Positions 16,262 through 25,415 are shown, counted from the stretch's first letter. The stretch: DNA of 64,000 bases from Hyphomicrobium methylovorum (GCF_013626205.1 NZ_QHJE01000001.1:2708501-2772500), one strand, 5' to 3'. Translations and numbers: made by a program. Notes: generated by a model from the sequence alone, not told the origin.

Positions 16262-17503
16262 CTAACCCGCCGCCTGGAATGGCACCACGTTGGCACTGGC
16301 GCCTTCCGTCAGATATTTTGCCCAAGCCTCCATTAGCGCGCGACGACGCTCGATCGCTGTCCCGCGCCGGTAAGCGCGCTCGGCTTTGTTTTCGATCGTA
16401 TGAGCCAACGCCTGTTCAACAAGTTCGCGTGGAAAATTAGTGGCGTCGCCAGCCCAGTCGCGGAACGTCGACCTCCAGCCGTGTACGGTGATGTCGCCAT
16501 GATCCATTCGGCGTAAGAGCATCGTCATCGCCATGTTCGATCGCGCCGCGCCGCCAACGGCAAAAATGAGATCATTGGATTTCGGCTTCTCCGGCTTGAG
16601 CGCTTCCAACAATGAGATAGCCGCGTGACACAAGGGCGCGACGTGCTCAAATCCGGCTTTCATGCGCGCAGCCGGCACAGTCCAAATCTTCTCCTCGAAA
16701 TTGATTTCGCCCCACATAGCACCAAGTGCTTCGCCCGAGCGTGCCGCCGTCAAGATCACGAATTCAAGACACCGTGCCGCGAGTGCAGGGCGCTTCCGTA
16801 GCTCGACCATGAAGGCAGTCGCCTCTTTGTATGGGAGAGCGGCATGATGGCCCCGCGCCAGCTTCGGCTGCTTCGGCAATAGGAGCGCGAGATGCCCCCG
16901 CCATGCGGCCGGATTCATCGCGTCCCGCGGCCGCAGACCGCGCGCCTTGGCGGCGTCCAGAATTTTTTCGATACGACCGCGCACGCGGCTGGCGGTTTCC
17001 GCCTTCGCCAGCCAAACCGGCTGAAGCACGGCGAGCACATCGTCTGTGCCGATGTCGGCGATCGGCATGTTCTTGAGCGGGGCCGCGTGGTCGCGCAGGG
17101 AGCTATGCCATTGCTGCCGATGGACTTCGTTGCGCCAGCCGCCTTCGACGCTCTTGATATAATCCTCGGCGAACTTGCCAAAGGTCACGACTTCCGCCGA
17201 AGTCTCAGGCTCCTTAGCCGTCGCCCGATCGGCGATGGGATCACGGCCCTCCAATAGTTTCTGCCGAGCATCGGCGGCAAGATCGCGTGCCCGCGCTAGG
17301 GATACGTCGGGATATGTACCGAACCCCATTTCGCGCCGCTTGCTGCCGGAGCGGATGACGAAGAACCACGTCAGACTTCCTGTCTTTCGAATCCGCAGAT
17401 GCAGCCCACCGCCGTCCGCGAGCACCTTGTCCTTAGCCTTTGGGTCCCTTGCCTTCTTTTCAGCCGACTTGATGCCTGCATCGGTCAGTTTGTTGAGAGC
17501 CAT
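16262..17503 (-). CDS. int: P4-type tyrosine integrase
   Basis: A 413-aa recombinase. N-terminal DUF4102-like arm-binding domain (LADGGGLHLRIRKTGSLTWFF and GFGTYPDVSLARARDLA), core-binding domain, then the catalytic domain with Arg255 (LTAARSGEAL), His341-x-x-Arg344 (HGWRSTFRDW), His368 (LAHTIENKAERAY) and nucleophile Tyr378. All catalytic residues are present, so it is probably active. It should integrate and excise the element at tRNA-Ser. It is transcribed away from attR into the element; the ATG at 17503 lies about 190 bp from attR, a spacing that leaves room for arm sites. Confidence 0.93.
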   Translation of the reverse strand: MALNKLTDAGIKSAEKKARDPKAKDKVLADGGGLHLRIRKTGSLTWFFVIRSGSKRREMGFGTYPDVSLARARDLAADARQKLLEGRDPIADRATAKEPETSAEVVTFGKFAEDYIKSVEGGWRNEVHRQQWHSSLRDHAAPLKNMPIADIGTDDVLAVLQPVWLAKAETASRVRGRIEKILDAAKARGLRPRDAMNPAAWRGHLALLLPKQPKLARGHHAALPYKEATAFMVELRKRPALAARCLEFVILTAARSGEALGAMWGEINFEEKIWTVPAARMKAGFEHVAPLCHAAISLLEALKPEKPKSNDLIFAVGGAARSNMAMTMLLRRMDHGDITVHGWRSTFRDWAGDATNFPRELVEQALAHTIENKAERAYRRGTAIERRRALMEAWAKYLTEGASANVVPFQAAG

Positions 17504-17541
17504 GTCGCGTCACCTCCGTCACGCGCCATAACCAATTCGCG

Positions 17542-17607
17542 GTCATACTTCGAGTCATACTTTTTATCGTGGTTTTCGCCGGATAGCGGCGGACACGCAC
17601 GGACGGC
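17542..17607. repeat. Right-end integrase arm-type repeats
   Basis: GTCATAC-NN-CGAGTCATAC (17542-17560) is a direct near-copy of 4341-4359, and the 19-bp sequence at 17589-17607 is the exact reverse complement of 4381-4399. Both lie between the integrase start and attR. Confidence 0.55.
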
Positions 17608-17692
17608 ATACCCGGAATAATTCCGTGTATTAATTTGTTATTCAATGATTTAAGAATTTTAAGAGCGCCGCATATCAAGCCCTTGGAAAGCT

Positions 17693-17718
17693 GGGTTCTA
17701 CGGACTCCGTCTCCGCCA
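17693..17718 (+). repeat. attR: partial tRNA-Ser 3' end
   Basis: CTCCGTCTCCGCCA at 17705-17718 is identical to the tRNA end, with GGGTTC at 17693-17698 in register. The six bases between differ, so only the crossover core and part of the T arm are kept. Confidence 0.85.
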
Positions 17719-17748
17719 ATTTGGCGCCCCGAACCATCTCACCCCGCC

Positions 17749-17964
17749 ATGTTGCTGCATCTGGGTGAGGTTCTCGCCGACGTGGCGTATCTTGAGCATG
17801 GGGACAGGACAAGGACAGCCCTAGCGAAGCTCTTTGGAATTACCAGGCAAGCTCTGTCGCTTCTTGCGCAACACTCAGAGACCGTACCGCGCCTGCAGGT
17901 TCGGCCAGAACTCGGCCGACGATCCAACCGTCTTTTCGAGCGCCACGAGAAGAGGGCGGCATAA
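17749..17964 (+). CDS. Possible small HTH protein, 71 aa
   Basis: An open frame starting MLLHLGEVLADVAYLEHGD with a helix-turn-helix-like stretch TRTALAKLFGITRQALSLL. It begins about 30 bases right of attR. There is no clear ribosome site, and a frame on the other strand is also open, so it may be spurious. Confidence 0.25.
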   Translation: MLLHLGEVLADVAYLEHGDRTRTALAKLFGITRQALSLLAQHSETVPRLQVRPELGRRSNRLFERHEKRAA

Positions 17965-18032
17965 AGAGGCTTGGATTATTCCGCGGTGGCACTAAATTGC
18001 GCTGCAGGACTCGTTCTCGGGGGCATAAAACA

Positions 18033-18131
18033 ATGATCGGCTTGGAATTCTTCTATGCGATTGCGGCACCTGCAGTCGTGATTGCCTTGGGCTTCGTCGC
18101 CGTACTTCTTGGTGGCCGCGCAAATTCCTAA
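18033..18131 (+). CDS. 32-aa single-span membrane peptide
   Basis: ATG at 18033, TAA at 18129-18131. The peptide is one hydrophobic helix (LEFFYAIAAPAVVIALGFVAVLLGG) with a short tail. A GGGGG stretch lies about ten bases upstream. Small membrane peptides of this kind can be real, but no family is recognised. Confidence 0.35.
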   Translation: MIGLEFFYAIAAPAVVIALGFVAVLLGGRANS

Positions 18132-18187
18132 AGATGCATCGCGGTGAGGTTTCGCGGGCAGCTACCGTGGGATTGTTTTAGCTAGCT

Positions 18188-18931
18188 TTAGGCTTGATCC
18201 GTTTGCATCGCGGTTGATCGCGACACAACGTCGGCAACCACTGATAGATCTAGTTTCGCGTAGCCAGCTATTTCCTGCGATTCCCTAACGACCGCTTCCG
18301 GCCAGCGTTCGGTAAAATCGGCGAATATGCTTGTGCCCGACTCTTGTTCGTTCAACCAATTCGCTTCTCGCGGCACGCATACCATCGGCCATCTGTTGCG
18401 GTGAGCATAAACGGCGAACCGCAAGTCGACGTATCGTTCCGATCCGGCCAGGAATGGGCGGCTCGGCATCTGGAAGCCTTTCAGAAGGACTGTTCCAGTG
18501 CCGAGTTGGTTGACGACGCGATAGCGATTCAACGCACTTTGAAAGTGAAATACGCGCCGGGCGGATGCAGAGCCATCGAAGAGGTCAGCGTAGATTACTC
18601 CATGTACCCCGACGATCACGTCGGAAAGGCCCAGCACGCAACGGTGTCGCCGTAGTTCGCTCACGTAATTGACGGGATACAATATGTCATCGTCAACGAG
18701 AACAACCTCATCTTGCGGATCGACATCGAAGCAAAATTTGCCCACGTCGATGAAGTTCTGGACGGGAATTGCAGCGTCAATATTCGGGTACTTCTCTAGC
18801 CATGCTGGAAAGCGGTCATACTCGTTGAAGCAGATGTTGAGTTGATCAACCTGTCGAGCGATTGAAGCAGCGGCAGCTTCAATCGTCGACGCCCTAGCCG
18901 GGTATGTAGCCATGCATGCGACGGTTTTCAT
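18188..18931 (-). CDS. Glycosyltransferase-like protein (GT2-type fold)
   Basis: A 247-aa protein starting MKTVACMATYPARASTIEAAAASIARQVDQLNICFNEYD, the opening of a GT-A nucleotide-sugar fold. The DxD-like metal site is VLVDDDILYP (around residues 78-87), and RVVNQLGTGTVLLKGF resembles the acceptor-loop region. It probably transfers a sugar to a surface polysaccharide or protein. Its ATG overlaps the stop of the upstream glycosyltransferase gene by four bases, so they form an operon. Confidence 0.6.
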   Translation of the reverse strand: MKTVACMATYPARASTIEAAAASIARQVDQLNICFNEYDRFPAWLEKYPNIDAAIPVQNFIDVGKFCFDVDPQDEVVLVDDDILYPVNYVSELRRHRCVLGLSDVIVGVHGVIYADLFDGSASARRVFHFQSALNRYRVVNQLGTGTVLLKGFQMPSRPFLAGSERYVDLRFAVYAHRNRWPMVCVPREANWLNEQESGTSIFADFTERWPEAVVRESQEIAGYAKLDLSVVADVVSRSTAMQTDQA

Positions 18932-20526
18932 TGATTGATCTCAAGACTATCGAGTCCAGCCTCGGTCCGATAAATGTCGTGCGCCTTAAGGACGCCATGT
19001 ACCTTTTCGTCGGAGATTAGTCGCATGCCCAGAATGCGTTGGCGCGCGGCGATATCTGAATACTCTCGTCTCGACGTTGATAGAAATCCGTCCTTTTCGG
19101 CTTTCATATTCGCCAGTTTCGTCAAGGAGGAGTCTGACCACAATCCGAAGATCAGTGGTTCTGAGAGGGTGATCAATTTTTCGCTGCCAAAGCGGCTGCG
19201 CAAGTTCTCATAGAATTCGGTATCTGCTCCAATGTGCGAGCGACGGAATGGCGCTCCCTGGATCGAGGAGCGTCGGAACATGCAGGATACACTACAGAAG
19301 CGGAGCAACTTGCCATCGAAGAAGAAATTGAGCGTGCCATCCTCCGAAACCCGGATCCAATGTCCGTAGACCGCGACGGCGTCGCTTTGCGCAATGCGAG
19401 TTACCTGCCGATGGAGTCGATCTGGTAGGGACACGTCATCGGAATCTTGGAATGTCACGAACTCCCCTCTCGCGCGCTGCAATAGGAGATTTCTGATGTT
19501 GTAGGTTCCCTGATTTTTCTTTGATCGAAAGATTCGCACGCGACTGTCGCGCTGGGCGAGGTCAAGGAGTTTGGCGAGTGTTGCGTCACTAGAGCTATCG
19601 TCGCAAATCAGCAGTTCGACGTTACGGTGGGATTGGCGCAAGATGGATGCCGCTGCGTAATCGACCGTCGCTTCGCAATTGTATGCAGACATGATGACGG
19701 AGACGAGCGGCGCAGGCTCGGCGTGCTGGATCTCGTCAAATCTGACCGACTCGAGAACGTTGTGGGCTTTCAGATCGAGACTTTGAATAGAAGCTACGCC
19801 AAACGAGTTTAGGAACCGGTTCAAATAGATGCAGTACAGCGCAGAATATCTTTGTGGGGATGCCGCAAAATAATTGCATATCACAGCGTAAGTTTCAGGA
19901 TTTTTTTTGCAATTCTCTTCGTGCTGCGCTGCCGTAAGACCTTCGAAGTATAAGGTAGGGTTGGCGTAATAACTGGATTCAGGCGTTCCCTCATAAAGTC
20001 TCACTACCGTCGACATTTCTTGACCGTTTGGTATTGCACCCCCGAGCAGGAGGTGGAGTAGCTCGGGGTCTTTCGTCAGCCGGATTGCATTGAGGACGTG
20101 AGGGTATAATTGGCGCTTCAAGTCTTGAGATACAAAGTGGCATTGCATGCAAAGGTATTTGATCAGCGAGCAATAGGTTGAGACCATCTCTACGCCTCGC
20201 ATCGAGGAGGCAGCTTGCAGTAAGTGCGGGAATTCTTTTTCTTGCTCGATCTTTCCCGTGTTGTGGCTCAACTTAAGAAGGTTTTTGTATCGCTGATCTT
20301 GCAGCGGCTGTGCTTTTTCATCCGCGGTGAATGCAGTTATCTTGGTTGCGACCGTGTCGCCAGATCTCTGCTTTTCCGCTTCTATGTGAAATTGGTGGGT
20401 GTTGGACCCATCAATTCCTTCCGATCGTTCGATGGGCTCGTCGAGCCTTGCGCGACTGAGTTGCAAAATTTCCCCCCGATAAATCCGTATAGTGAGAGAA
20501 ATAGACTCGCCTAGAGGAAGGCGCAT
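18928..20526 (-). CDS. Family 2 glycosyltransferase with long N-terminal extension
   Basis: A 532-aa protein. The first 275 residues are helical with no recognised fold. A standard GT2 domain follows: VSVIMSAYNCEATVDYAAASILRQSHRNVELLICDDSSSD, then GTYNIRNLLLQRARGEFVTFQDSDDVSLPDRL with the catalytic D-S-D-D. The C-terminus ends TEAGLDSLEINQ. It probably acts at the cytoplasmic face in surface polysaccharide or O-antigen assembly. Coupled to the downstream 247-aa glycosyltransferase. No polymerase or flippase is nearby. Confidence 0.75.
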   Translation of the reverse strand: MRLPLGESISLTIRIYRGEILQLSRARLDEPIERSEGIDGSNTHQFHIEAEKQRSGDTVATKITAFTADEKAQPLQDQRYKNLLKLSHNTGKIEQEKEFPHLLQAASSMRGVEMVSTYCSLIKYLCMQCHFVSQDLKRQLYPHVLNAIRLTKDPELLHLLLGGAIPNGQEMSTVVRLYEGTPESSYYANPTLYFEGLTAAQHEENCKKNPETYAVICNYFAASPQRYSALYCIYLNRFLNSFGVASIQSLDLKAHNVLESVRFDEIQHAEPAPLVSVIMSAYNCEATVDYAAASILRQSHRNVELLICDDSSSDATLAKLLDLAQRDSRVRIFRSKKNQGTYNIRNLLLQRARGEFVTFQDSDDVSLPDRLHRQVTRIAQSDAVAVYGHWIRVSEDGTLNFFFDGKLLRFCSVSCMFRRSSIQGAPFRRSHIGADTEFYENLRSRFGSEKLITLSEPLIFGLWSDSSLTKLANMKAEKDGFLSTSRREYSDIAARQRILGMRLISDEKVHGVLKAHDIYRTEAGLDSLEINQ

Positions 20527-20889
20527 AACCTCAATGCCTCAATGAGAACGATCAGCGTGCGGAAGGCAAGCGTTATCGTCCGTGAACGCTGGTTTTCCTA
20601 AAACAAGGAGAGATAGCGCTGAATGGTGTTCACGTGAGTTGGCGGTTTTCTGATACTGCTCACAAAGAAATGCGACGAATGCAAATTAGCAGTCAGCGTA
20701 ATGACGGATTTATTCCGAAGCGTTCCAGCAGGGCGCCGCCGCCGCTGCGGAAGTGCTGCTTTATGAGATCGTCGCCAAATACGCGAGCATCTGGTCGGGC
20801 TGTGCAAACGGCAACTATTGTAGAATTTTGATAGGCTCGGCTGGACCGACGATAGTCGCTGATGAAACGCAGCAGATTTTAAATCGAGC
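20527..20889. other. Intergenic region, 363 bp
   Basis: Between the start of the glycosyltransferase operon and the folD 3' end. I see no convincing gene, RNA or strong terminator; short open frames here lack ribosome sites. Confidence 0.5.
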
Positions 20890-21777
20890 TTAGAGATCCG
20901 CGAGTGCGAAGTCGGCGTTTGCGACGTTTGCTGATCGCATGGCGGAGCTGATCGTGTTTACGAGAAGCATCGTTACGGTCATCGGGCCGACGCCGCCCGG
21001 CACCGGAGTAATCATCGACGCGCGTTTGCTGACTGCTTCGAAATCGCAGTCTCCCACCAACTGCCCATTCGGCAGGCGATTGATTCCAACGTCGATCACA
21101 ACTGCTCCCGATTTTACCATCGGGCCGGTAATGAGATTTGGACAGCCCGCGGCGACGATCAGGATGTCGGCGAGTATCGTGAACTGTGCCAGGTCTCGCG
21201 TCTTTGCGTGACAGACCGATACGGTCGCCTCGCGCTGCATCAACATTAGCGCCATCGGTTTGCCGACGATATTGCTGGCGCCGACCACCACCGCGTTGCG
21301 GCCAGCTATTTCGACACCCGAATTGTCGAGAAGCAGCATGACGCCGTATGGCGTGCATGGTGGGAAGACAGTGCTGCCGACGACCAATCCGCCGACGTTG
21401 TAGAGATGAAAGCCGTCAATGTCCTTTTCCTGATCGATCGCGCCGAGCACTGCTTTGAGATCAAAATGTTTCGGCAGCGGCAGTTGCACGAGGATGCCGT
21501 GAATTCGCGGGTCTGCGCTGAGTTCGCGGATCTTGTCGATAACGACGTCTTGCGTGTCCGAATGTGAAAAGAGAAATTTGTGCGACTGGATGCCGACGTC
21601 AGCGCAAGCTTGAATTTTTTTCCGGACGTAGACCGCAGATGCGGGGTCTTCGCCGACCATGAAGACCGCCAATCCGGGCGTTATTCCGGATGAGCGCTTC
21701 AGAAGCTCGACACGGGACCGACAATTGTGCCGGACGTTGGCTGCTATCGATTTCCCGTCGATTATCTTCGCAGTCAT
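20890..21777 (-). CDS. folD: Bifunctional methylene-THF dehydrogenase / methenyl-THF cyclohydrolase
   Basis: A 295-aa FolD. Catalytic Y50-x3-K54 (SAVYVRKK) is present, as are LVQLPLP, DIDGFH, the Rossmann signature VVGASNIVGKPMA and PVPGGVGPMT. It oxidises methylene-THF to methenyl-THF with NADP and hydrolyses it to 10-formyl-THF in the cytoplasm. In this window it links the methylene-THF released by N-methylglutamate dehydrogenase and DMM to FchA and FtfL downstream. Transcribed alone. Confidence 0.93.
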   Translation of the reverse strand: MTAKIIDGKSIAANVRHNCRSRVELLKRSSGITPGLAVFMVGEDPASAVYVRKKIQACADVGIQSHKFLFSHSDTQDVVIDKIRELSADPRIHGILVQLPLPKHFDLKAVLGAIDQEKDIDGFHLYNVGGLVVGSTVFPPCTPYGVMLLLDNSGVEIAGRNAVVVGASNIVGKPMALMLMQREATVSVCHAKTRDLAQFTILADILIVAAGCPNLITGPMVKSGAVVIDVGINRLPNGQLVGDCDFEAVSKRASMITPVPGGVGPMTVTMLLVNTISSAMRSANVANADFALADL

Positions 21778-22012
21778 ATGCGCTCACTCAATTGGTCGGT
21801 TCTTTGCGGACCTTCAACTCGGCAATCTTGGCTATTCGCCGTCGACGTATTGCTAATTCATCGAACGATCTGGTTTTGCGTAACACGAAAAAATTATTCT
21901 TACAAGGAAACGATGCAGTTTGGCGAGTGGCATTCAAGTTGGCTCTTCATTTTTTTCGGATAACGGCTGAAAGTGCCGCCGGGCGAATTCGGGCCGGTGA
22001 AGCACGCACAGC

Positions 22013-22471
22013 ATGAACCTTCCATATCTCAGCAGTACGCAACGCGAGCGCATCGCGCATATCGGTGACAGCTATTTGAGGCTGACGGGGCGCCCGCTTG
22101 TTGTGACGGATGGCGATCTTGTCGAGGCGCTTTGGTCGGCTCCGTTTGCCGTCGTCGCGCACGGTACGGAGGCCGATCCTGTTTTCTATTTCGGCAATCA
22201 GGTTGCCCTGCAACTCTTTGAGATGGATTTCGGCGACTTCACGCAGTTGCCATCTCGAATGTCTGCCGAGCCGTTGCTACAGGCGGAGCGCGCTCGGTTG
22301 CTCGCCCGGGTTACGCAGAGCGGTATCATTGAGGACTATGCCGGGGTGCGGATCGCGGCATCCGGAAAGCGATTTCGCATTTCGGATGCGTCTGTTTGGA
22401 ATTTAACAGATGCAGCGGGGATTGCTGTAGGCCAGGCTGCAGCGTTCAATGTGCCAGCCGGGCAACTCTGA
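22013..22471 (+). CDS. MEKHLA-domain protein
   Basis: A 152-aa, PAS-like single-domain protein: NLPYLSSTQRERIAHIGDSYLRLTGRPLV, then DPVFYFGNQVALQLFEMDFGDFTQLPSRMSAEPLLQAERARLLARV and DYAGVRIAASGKRFRI. This is the MEKHLA pattern seen in stand-alone bacterial proteins, thought to be sensory. Eighteen bases separate it from the cytochrome gene, so they are probably co-transcribed. The role in C1 metabolism is unknown, but the domain turns up near folate genes in methylotrophs here. Confidence 0.75.
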   Translation: MNLPYLSSTQRERIAHIGDSYLRLTGRPLVVTDGDLVEALWSAPFAVVAHGTEADPVFYFGNQVALQLFEMDFGDFTQLPSRMSAEPLLQAERARLLARVTQSGIIEDYAGVRIAASGKRFRISDASVWNLTDAAGIAVGQAAAFNVPAGQL

Positions 22472-22489
22472 ACTGGCGGAGAGACACCG

Positions 22490-23353
22490 ATGGGTTTCCG
22501 GATACTTTGGAGTTTCGTTTTCTGGGTATTCGTGGCGAACACGGGTGTAGCCGCCGAGCGAGCTCTGAGCTTGTCGATCGGCGATCAGAAACAGCGATTC
22601 ACGGCGGCCGAACTTTTCGCGCGATCCGATACGGCGACGCTGATTGTCCCGAACGATGTCTCGTACAATCGCGAGATGACGTATCGCGCAGTGCCGCTGC
22701 TTGGATTGATCGGTTCGGCGCTCAAGACTGTCAGCGTAGATACAATCGAAGCGCGTGCGACCGACGGGTTCGTGTCGCATATTCCGAGTGCATTGGTTCT
22801 GAAGGGTGCCGATGGCGGGGCGGTGGCATGGATTGCGGTGGAAGATCCGCAGGCGCCGTGGCCGAACTTACCAAACCAGAAAAAGAGCGCTGGGCCGTTC
22901 TATCTCGTTTGGGAGAACCCGGAGCGTTCCAACGTCGGGCGAGAGCAATGGCCGTATGCACTTGCGAGTTTGTCCGACGCCGAAGATCCGATAAAGCGTT
23001 GGCCGCAATTGTCCGTCGATGAGGCGCTGCCTGAAACGTCGCCCGAGGTGCGGGGTCGCGCAGCGTTCATAACGAACTGTCTGCCGTGTCACCGTTTATA
23101 CGGTGCGGGTCTGGGCGACATAGGGCCCGATCTCGGTAAGCCGATGAACGTGACGCAATACATGACCGAAGCGGGACTTCGCGCACTCATTCGCGACCCC
23201 AAATCCGTGCGAACGTGGCCGAGGCAGCAGATGATCGGCTTCGATAAAGCGACGCTTTCCGATGCGGATCTCAGTGGGCTCATCAGTTATCTTACCTACT
23301 TGGGAAAGCATAAACCTGCTGCAGATGCTGCGCTTCCGGCCTCTGCACAATGA
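22490..23353 (+). CDS. Periplasmic c-type cytochrome with N-terminal oxidoreductase-like domain
   Basis: A 287-aa exported protein with signal peptide MGFRILWSFVFWVFVANTGV. Residues 25-165 resemble the substrate domain of molybdopterin oxidoreductases without obvious cofactor ligands (YNREMTYRAVPLLGLIG, GFVSHIPSALVL, GPFYLVWENP). The C-terminal class I cytochrome has C197-x2-C200-H201 (NCLPCHRLYG) and a distal Met in RQQMIGF. It probably carries electrons in the periplasm. GGAGAGA precedes the ATG; it follows the MEKHLA gene. Confidence 0.75.
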   Translation: MGFRILWSFVFWVFVANTGVAAERALSLSIGDQKQRFTAAELFARSDTATLIVPNDVSYNREMTYRAVPLLGLIGSALKTVSVDTIEARATDGFVSHIPSALVLKGADGGAVAWIAVEDPQAPWPNLPNQKKSAGPFYLVWENPERSNVGREQWPYALASLSDAEDPIKRWPQLSVDEALPETSPEVRGRAAFITNCLPCHRLYGAGLGDIGPDLGKPMNVTQYMTEAGLRALIRDPKSVRTWPRQQMIGFDKATLSDADLSGLISYLTYLGKHKPAADAALPASAQ

Positions 23354-23468
23354 TAAACGATCGTGTTTGGGCGTATTGAATCGGCCAGGCGCTCAATTTT
23401 GCCATGGTTGAGGCAAAGCTTTCGCATAACGTATTTGCGCCTCAGGGGAGGCTTCGGGGGGAAATCGC

Positions 23469-25415
23469 GTGTTTTGTATCCGCCGGCTCGTTGCTGCATT
23501 TGCATTTTTGCTGATCTCGGGCGCAATTTTGGTTTCTGCGCCGGATGCGCGAGCGGAAAGCCAAGCTGCTAGCTGCGAAAGCGATGTGGGGCTTTCGGTT
23601 TTGACATCGCCGATTGCGCCCTGGAAGGGTGCGCCTCTGCGCGTGATCTTCTCGACGGAAAAGCCGATCGACGGTGAACTGACGCTTGTTGCGCCAGACG
23701 GCGCCGTTCAAGCAAAGTCACGTGAGAAGCATGGTGGCCCGCCATACTTCTATTTTGCAGAAGTTGCTGCGCCGGTTGCGGGCAAGTGGCACGCCAAGTT
23801 TTCTCGTGAAGGCGCGTCGGCAGATTGCAGCACGATTTCCCGCGATATTTCCGTTCTCGCTGCGAAGGCCGCGCCGCCGCGTGCGACTGGAGGAAGCGTT
23901 TGGCCGTTGCGCGATTCATGGAACCGTGGGACTGAGAATCTTTATTCCGCGTGGATCGAGAAGCTGTTCGATGCGCCGCTCGATGAGGCGCCCTCGTGGC
24001 CAGCATTGCACGAGGTGCTGCGCGATAAATCACGCAACGCGCTGTTCAACCATCTTGGCCTTGGCGAAGATGAGAAGAAGCTCGTGATCCGGCCAGACTG
24101 CGCCGATCTTCCTTATTTCTTGCGCGTGTATTTCGCCTTCAAGATGGGACTGCCGTTTGGCTACTCGAAATGCACGCGCGGTGGGGGCGGCTCGGCGCCG
24201 AAGTGTACACAGTGGTGGAGCATTCAAAAGGAGGAACCGCCTCCTGCGCCACGCGAACAGAAAACGGCGTCGAACGATCCATTCGGAATTTTTTCTGCGC
24301 CAGCTCCCAAACCTCAAAGTCCAGCGGCTTCCGCCAAGCAGCAGGGGCTTGTGCCAGGGTTTGGATTCTATCTGCGAAGCACACTCGCCAATTCTGTTCA
24401 CTCCGGAAACGGGCGTACGGCGGCGACTGATGACAACACCGATTATTATCCCGTGCCGTTAACGGCAGAGACGCTGCGTCCGGGGACGGTCTATGCTGAC
24501 CCTTACGGGCATCTTCTGGTGCTCACCAAGCGGGTATCGCAAACGGGTGATGCTGCGGGTGTTTTCCTTGCCGTTGACGGACAGCCGGACGGCACGGTTG
24601 CGCGCAAGCGCTTCTGGCGCGGCAATTTCCTTTTTGCGCAAGATCCTGCTTTAGGCGGCGCTGGGTTCAAGAGATTTCGCCCGGTCGTTGCCGAGAAGAA
24701 TCGGGGCATGCGGCGGTTGACCAATGCCGAGATCACCAAGAATCCGCAGTACGGCGACTTCTCGCTCGAGCAATCGAAGATCAGCGTCGAAGATTTTTAC
24801 GATCGTATGGATGATGTGATGTCGCCTGCGCCGCTTGATCCTTCGCGCGCGATAGGGGAGGCGATCACGGCGCTCGACGAGCAGGTGAAAGCCCGGGTGA
24901 CGTCGGTCGAGAACGGGCGCAAATATCAGAGCGGCGGCGGCGCTGAAGTCGCAATACCAGATGGCGCTTCGATTTTTGAAACGACCGGTGCGTGGGAAGA
25001 TTTTGCGACGCCGTCGCGCGACTTGCGTCTGCTGATTGCGATCGACGTGGTGCGCGGATTCCCGGATCGTGTTGCACGACGTCCGGAGCGGTATGCGATG
25101 CCTGCAGGCAAGAGCGCCACTGACGTCAAGACGGAACTGGAGAGCAGTCTTGCGTCAGAGCTTGCCGCGCGCAAAGTTTCGTATACGCGCAGCGATGGGT
25201 CTTCCTGGACGTTGGCGCTGAAGGACGTTGCGGATCGGACCGCGGACCTTGAGATGGCGTACAACGTCAATGATTGCGTTGAGCTCCGTTGGGGTGCCGC
25301 TGAGAAGAGCGATGAAGCGTCGACGTGCAAGCGGCGCGCGTCCGCTGCGCAGCGTAAGAAGATGGCGGAGTATCGCGCGTGGTTCCACGATCGGCGGCGG
25401 CCTCCGCGCCCTTAG
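23469..25415 (+). CDS. Large secreted protein with putative cysteine-peptidase-like core
   Basis: A 648-aa protein with a signal peptide (residues 1-29, ending DARAE). A beta-rich domain (40-130) is followed by a region with RPDCADLPYFLRVYFAFKMGLPFGYSKC (Cys211) and, much later, DPYGHLLVLTKRV (His348). A Cys-Asp and a later G-H-L pair on this layout recall NlpC/P60-like and papain-like amidases with an insert, so a cell-wall or peptide-processing role is possible. The C-terminal 200 residues are unrecognised. GTG start with a GGGGGAAA ribosome site. Confidence 0.5.
   Translation: MFCIRRLVAAFAFLLISGAILVSAPDARAESQAASCESDVGLSVLTSPIAPWKGAPLRVIFSTEKPIDGELTLVAPDGAVQAKSREKHGGPPYFYFAEVAAPVAGKWHAKFSREGASADCSTISRDISVLAAKAAPPRATGGSVWPLRDSWNRGTENLYSAWIEKLFDAPLDEAPSWPALHEVLRDKSRNALFNHLGLGEDEKKLVIRPDCADLPYFLRVYFAFKMGLPFGYSKCTRGGGGSAPKCTQWWSIQKEEPPPAPREQKTASNDPFGIFSAPAPKPQSPAASAKQQGLVPGFGFYLRSTLANSVHSGNGRTAATDDNTDYYPVPLTAETLRPGTVYADPYGHLLVLTKRVSQTGDAAGVFLAVDGQPDGTVARKRFWRGNFLFAQDPALGGAGFKRFRPVVAEKNRGMRRLTNAEITKNPQYGDFSLEQSKISVEDFYDRMDDVMSPAPLDPSRAIGEAITALDEQVKARVTSVENGRKYQSGGGAEVAIPDGASIFETTGAWEDFATPSRDLRLLIAIDVVRGFPDRVARRPERYAMPAGKSATDVKTELESSLASELAARKVSYTRSDGSSWTLALKDVADRTADLEMAYNVNDCVELRWGAAEKSDEASTCKRRASAAQRKKMAEYRAWFHDRRRPPRP

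Larger units (their letters stand above)
4283..17718. mobile_element. Integrative element in tRNA-Ser(GCT), about 13.4 kb
   Basis: The 14-bp sequence CTCCGTCTCCGCCA at the tRNA 3' end (4283-4296) is repeated directly at 17705-17718, next to a P4-type tyrosine integrase (16262-17503) pointing inward. Widening the repeat to 26 bp (4271-4296 and 17693-17718) adds a shared GGGTTC at the same spacing. Contents are typical of an accessory element: small HTH genes, a DUF3987-type protein, iteron-like repeats, a retron RT and phage-tail-like genes. The left tRNA copy is intact, so integration preserved the tRNA. Confidence 0.88.

Noticed and set aside
15877-16296. 139-aa and 147-aa frames around the BrnA-like gene
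   Set aside because: Basic low-complexity shadows; the 59-aa frame has a recognisable family motif.
4381-17607. 19-bp inverted repeats as transposon ends
   Set aside because: No transposase is present, and the repeats lie inside tRNA-derived att sites next to a tyrosine integrase.
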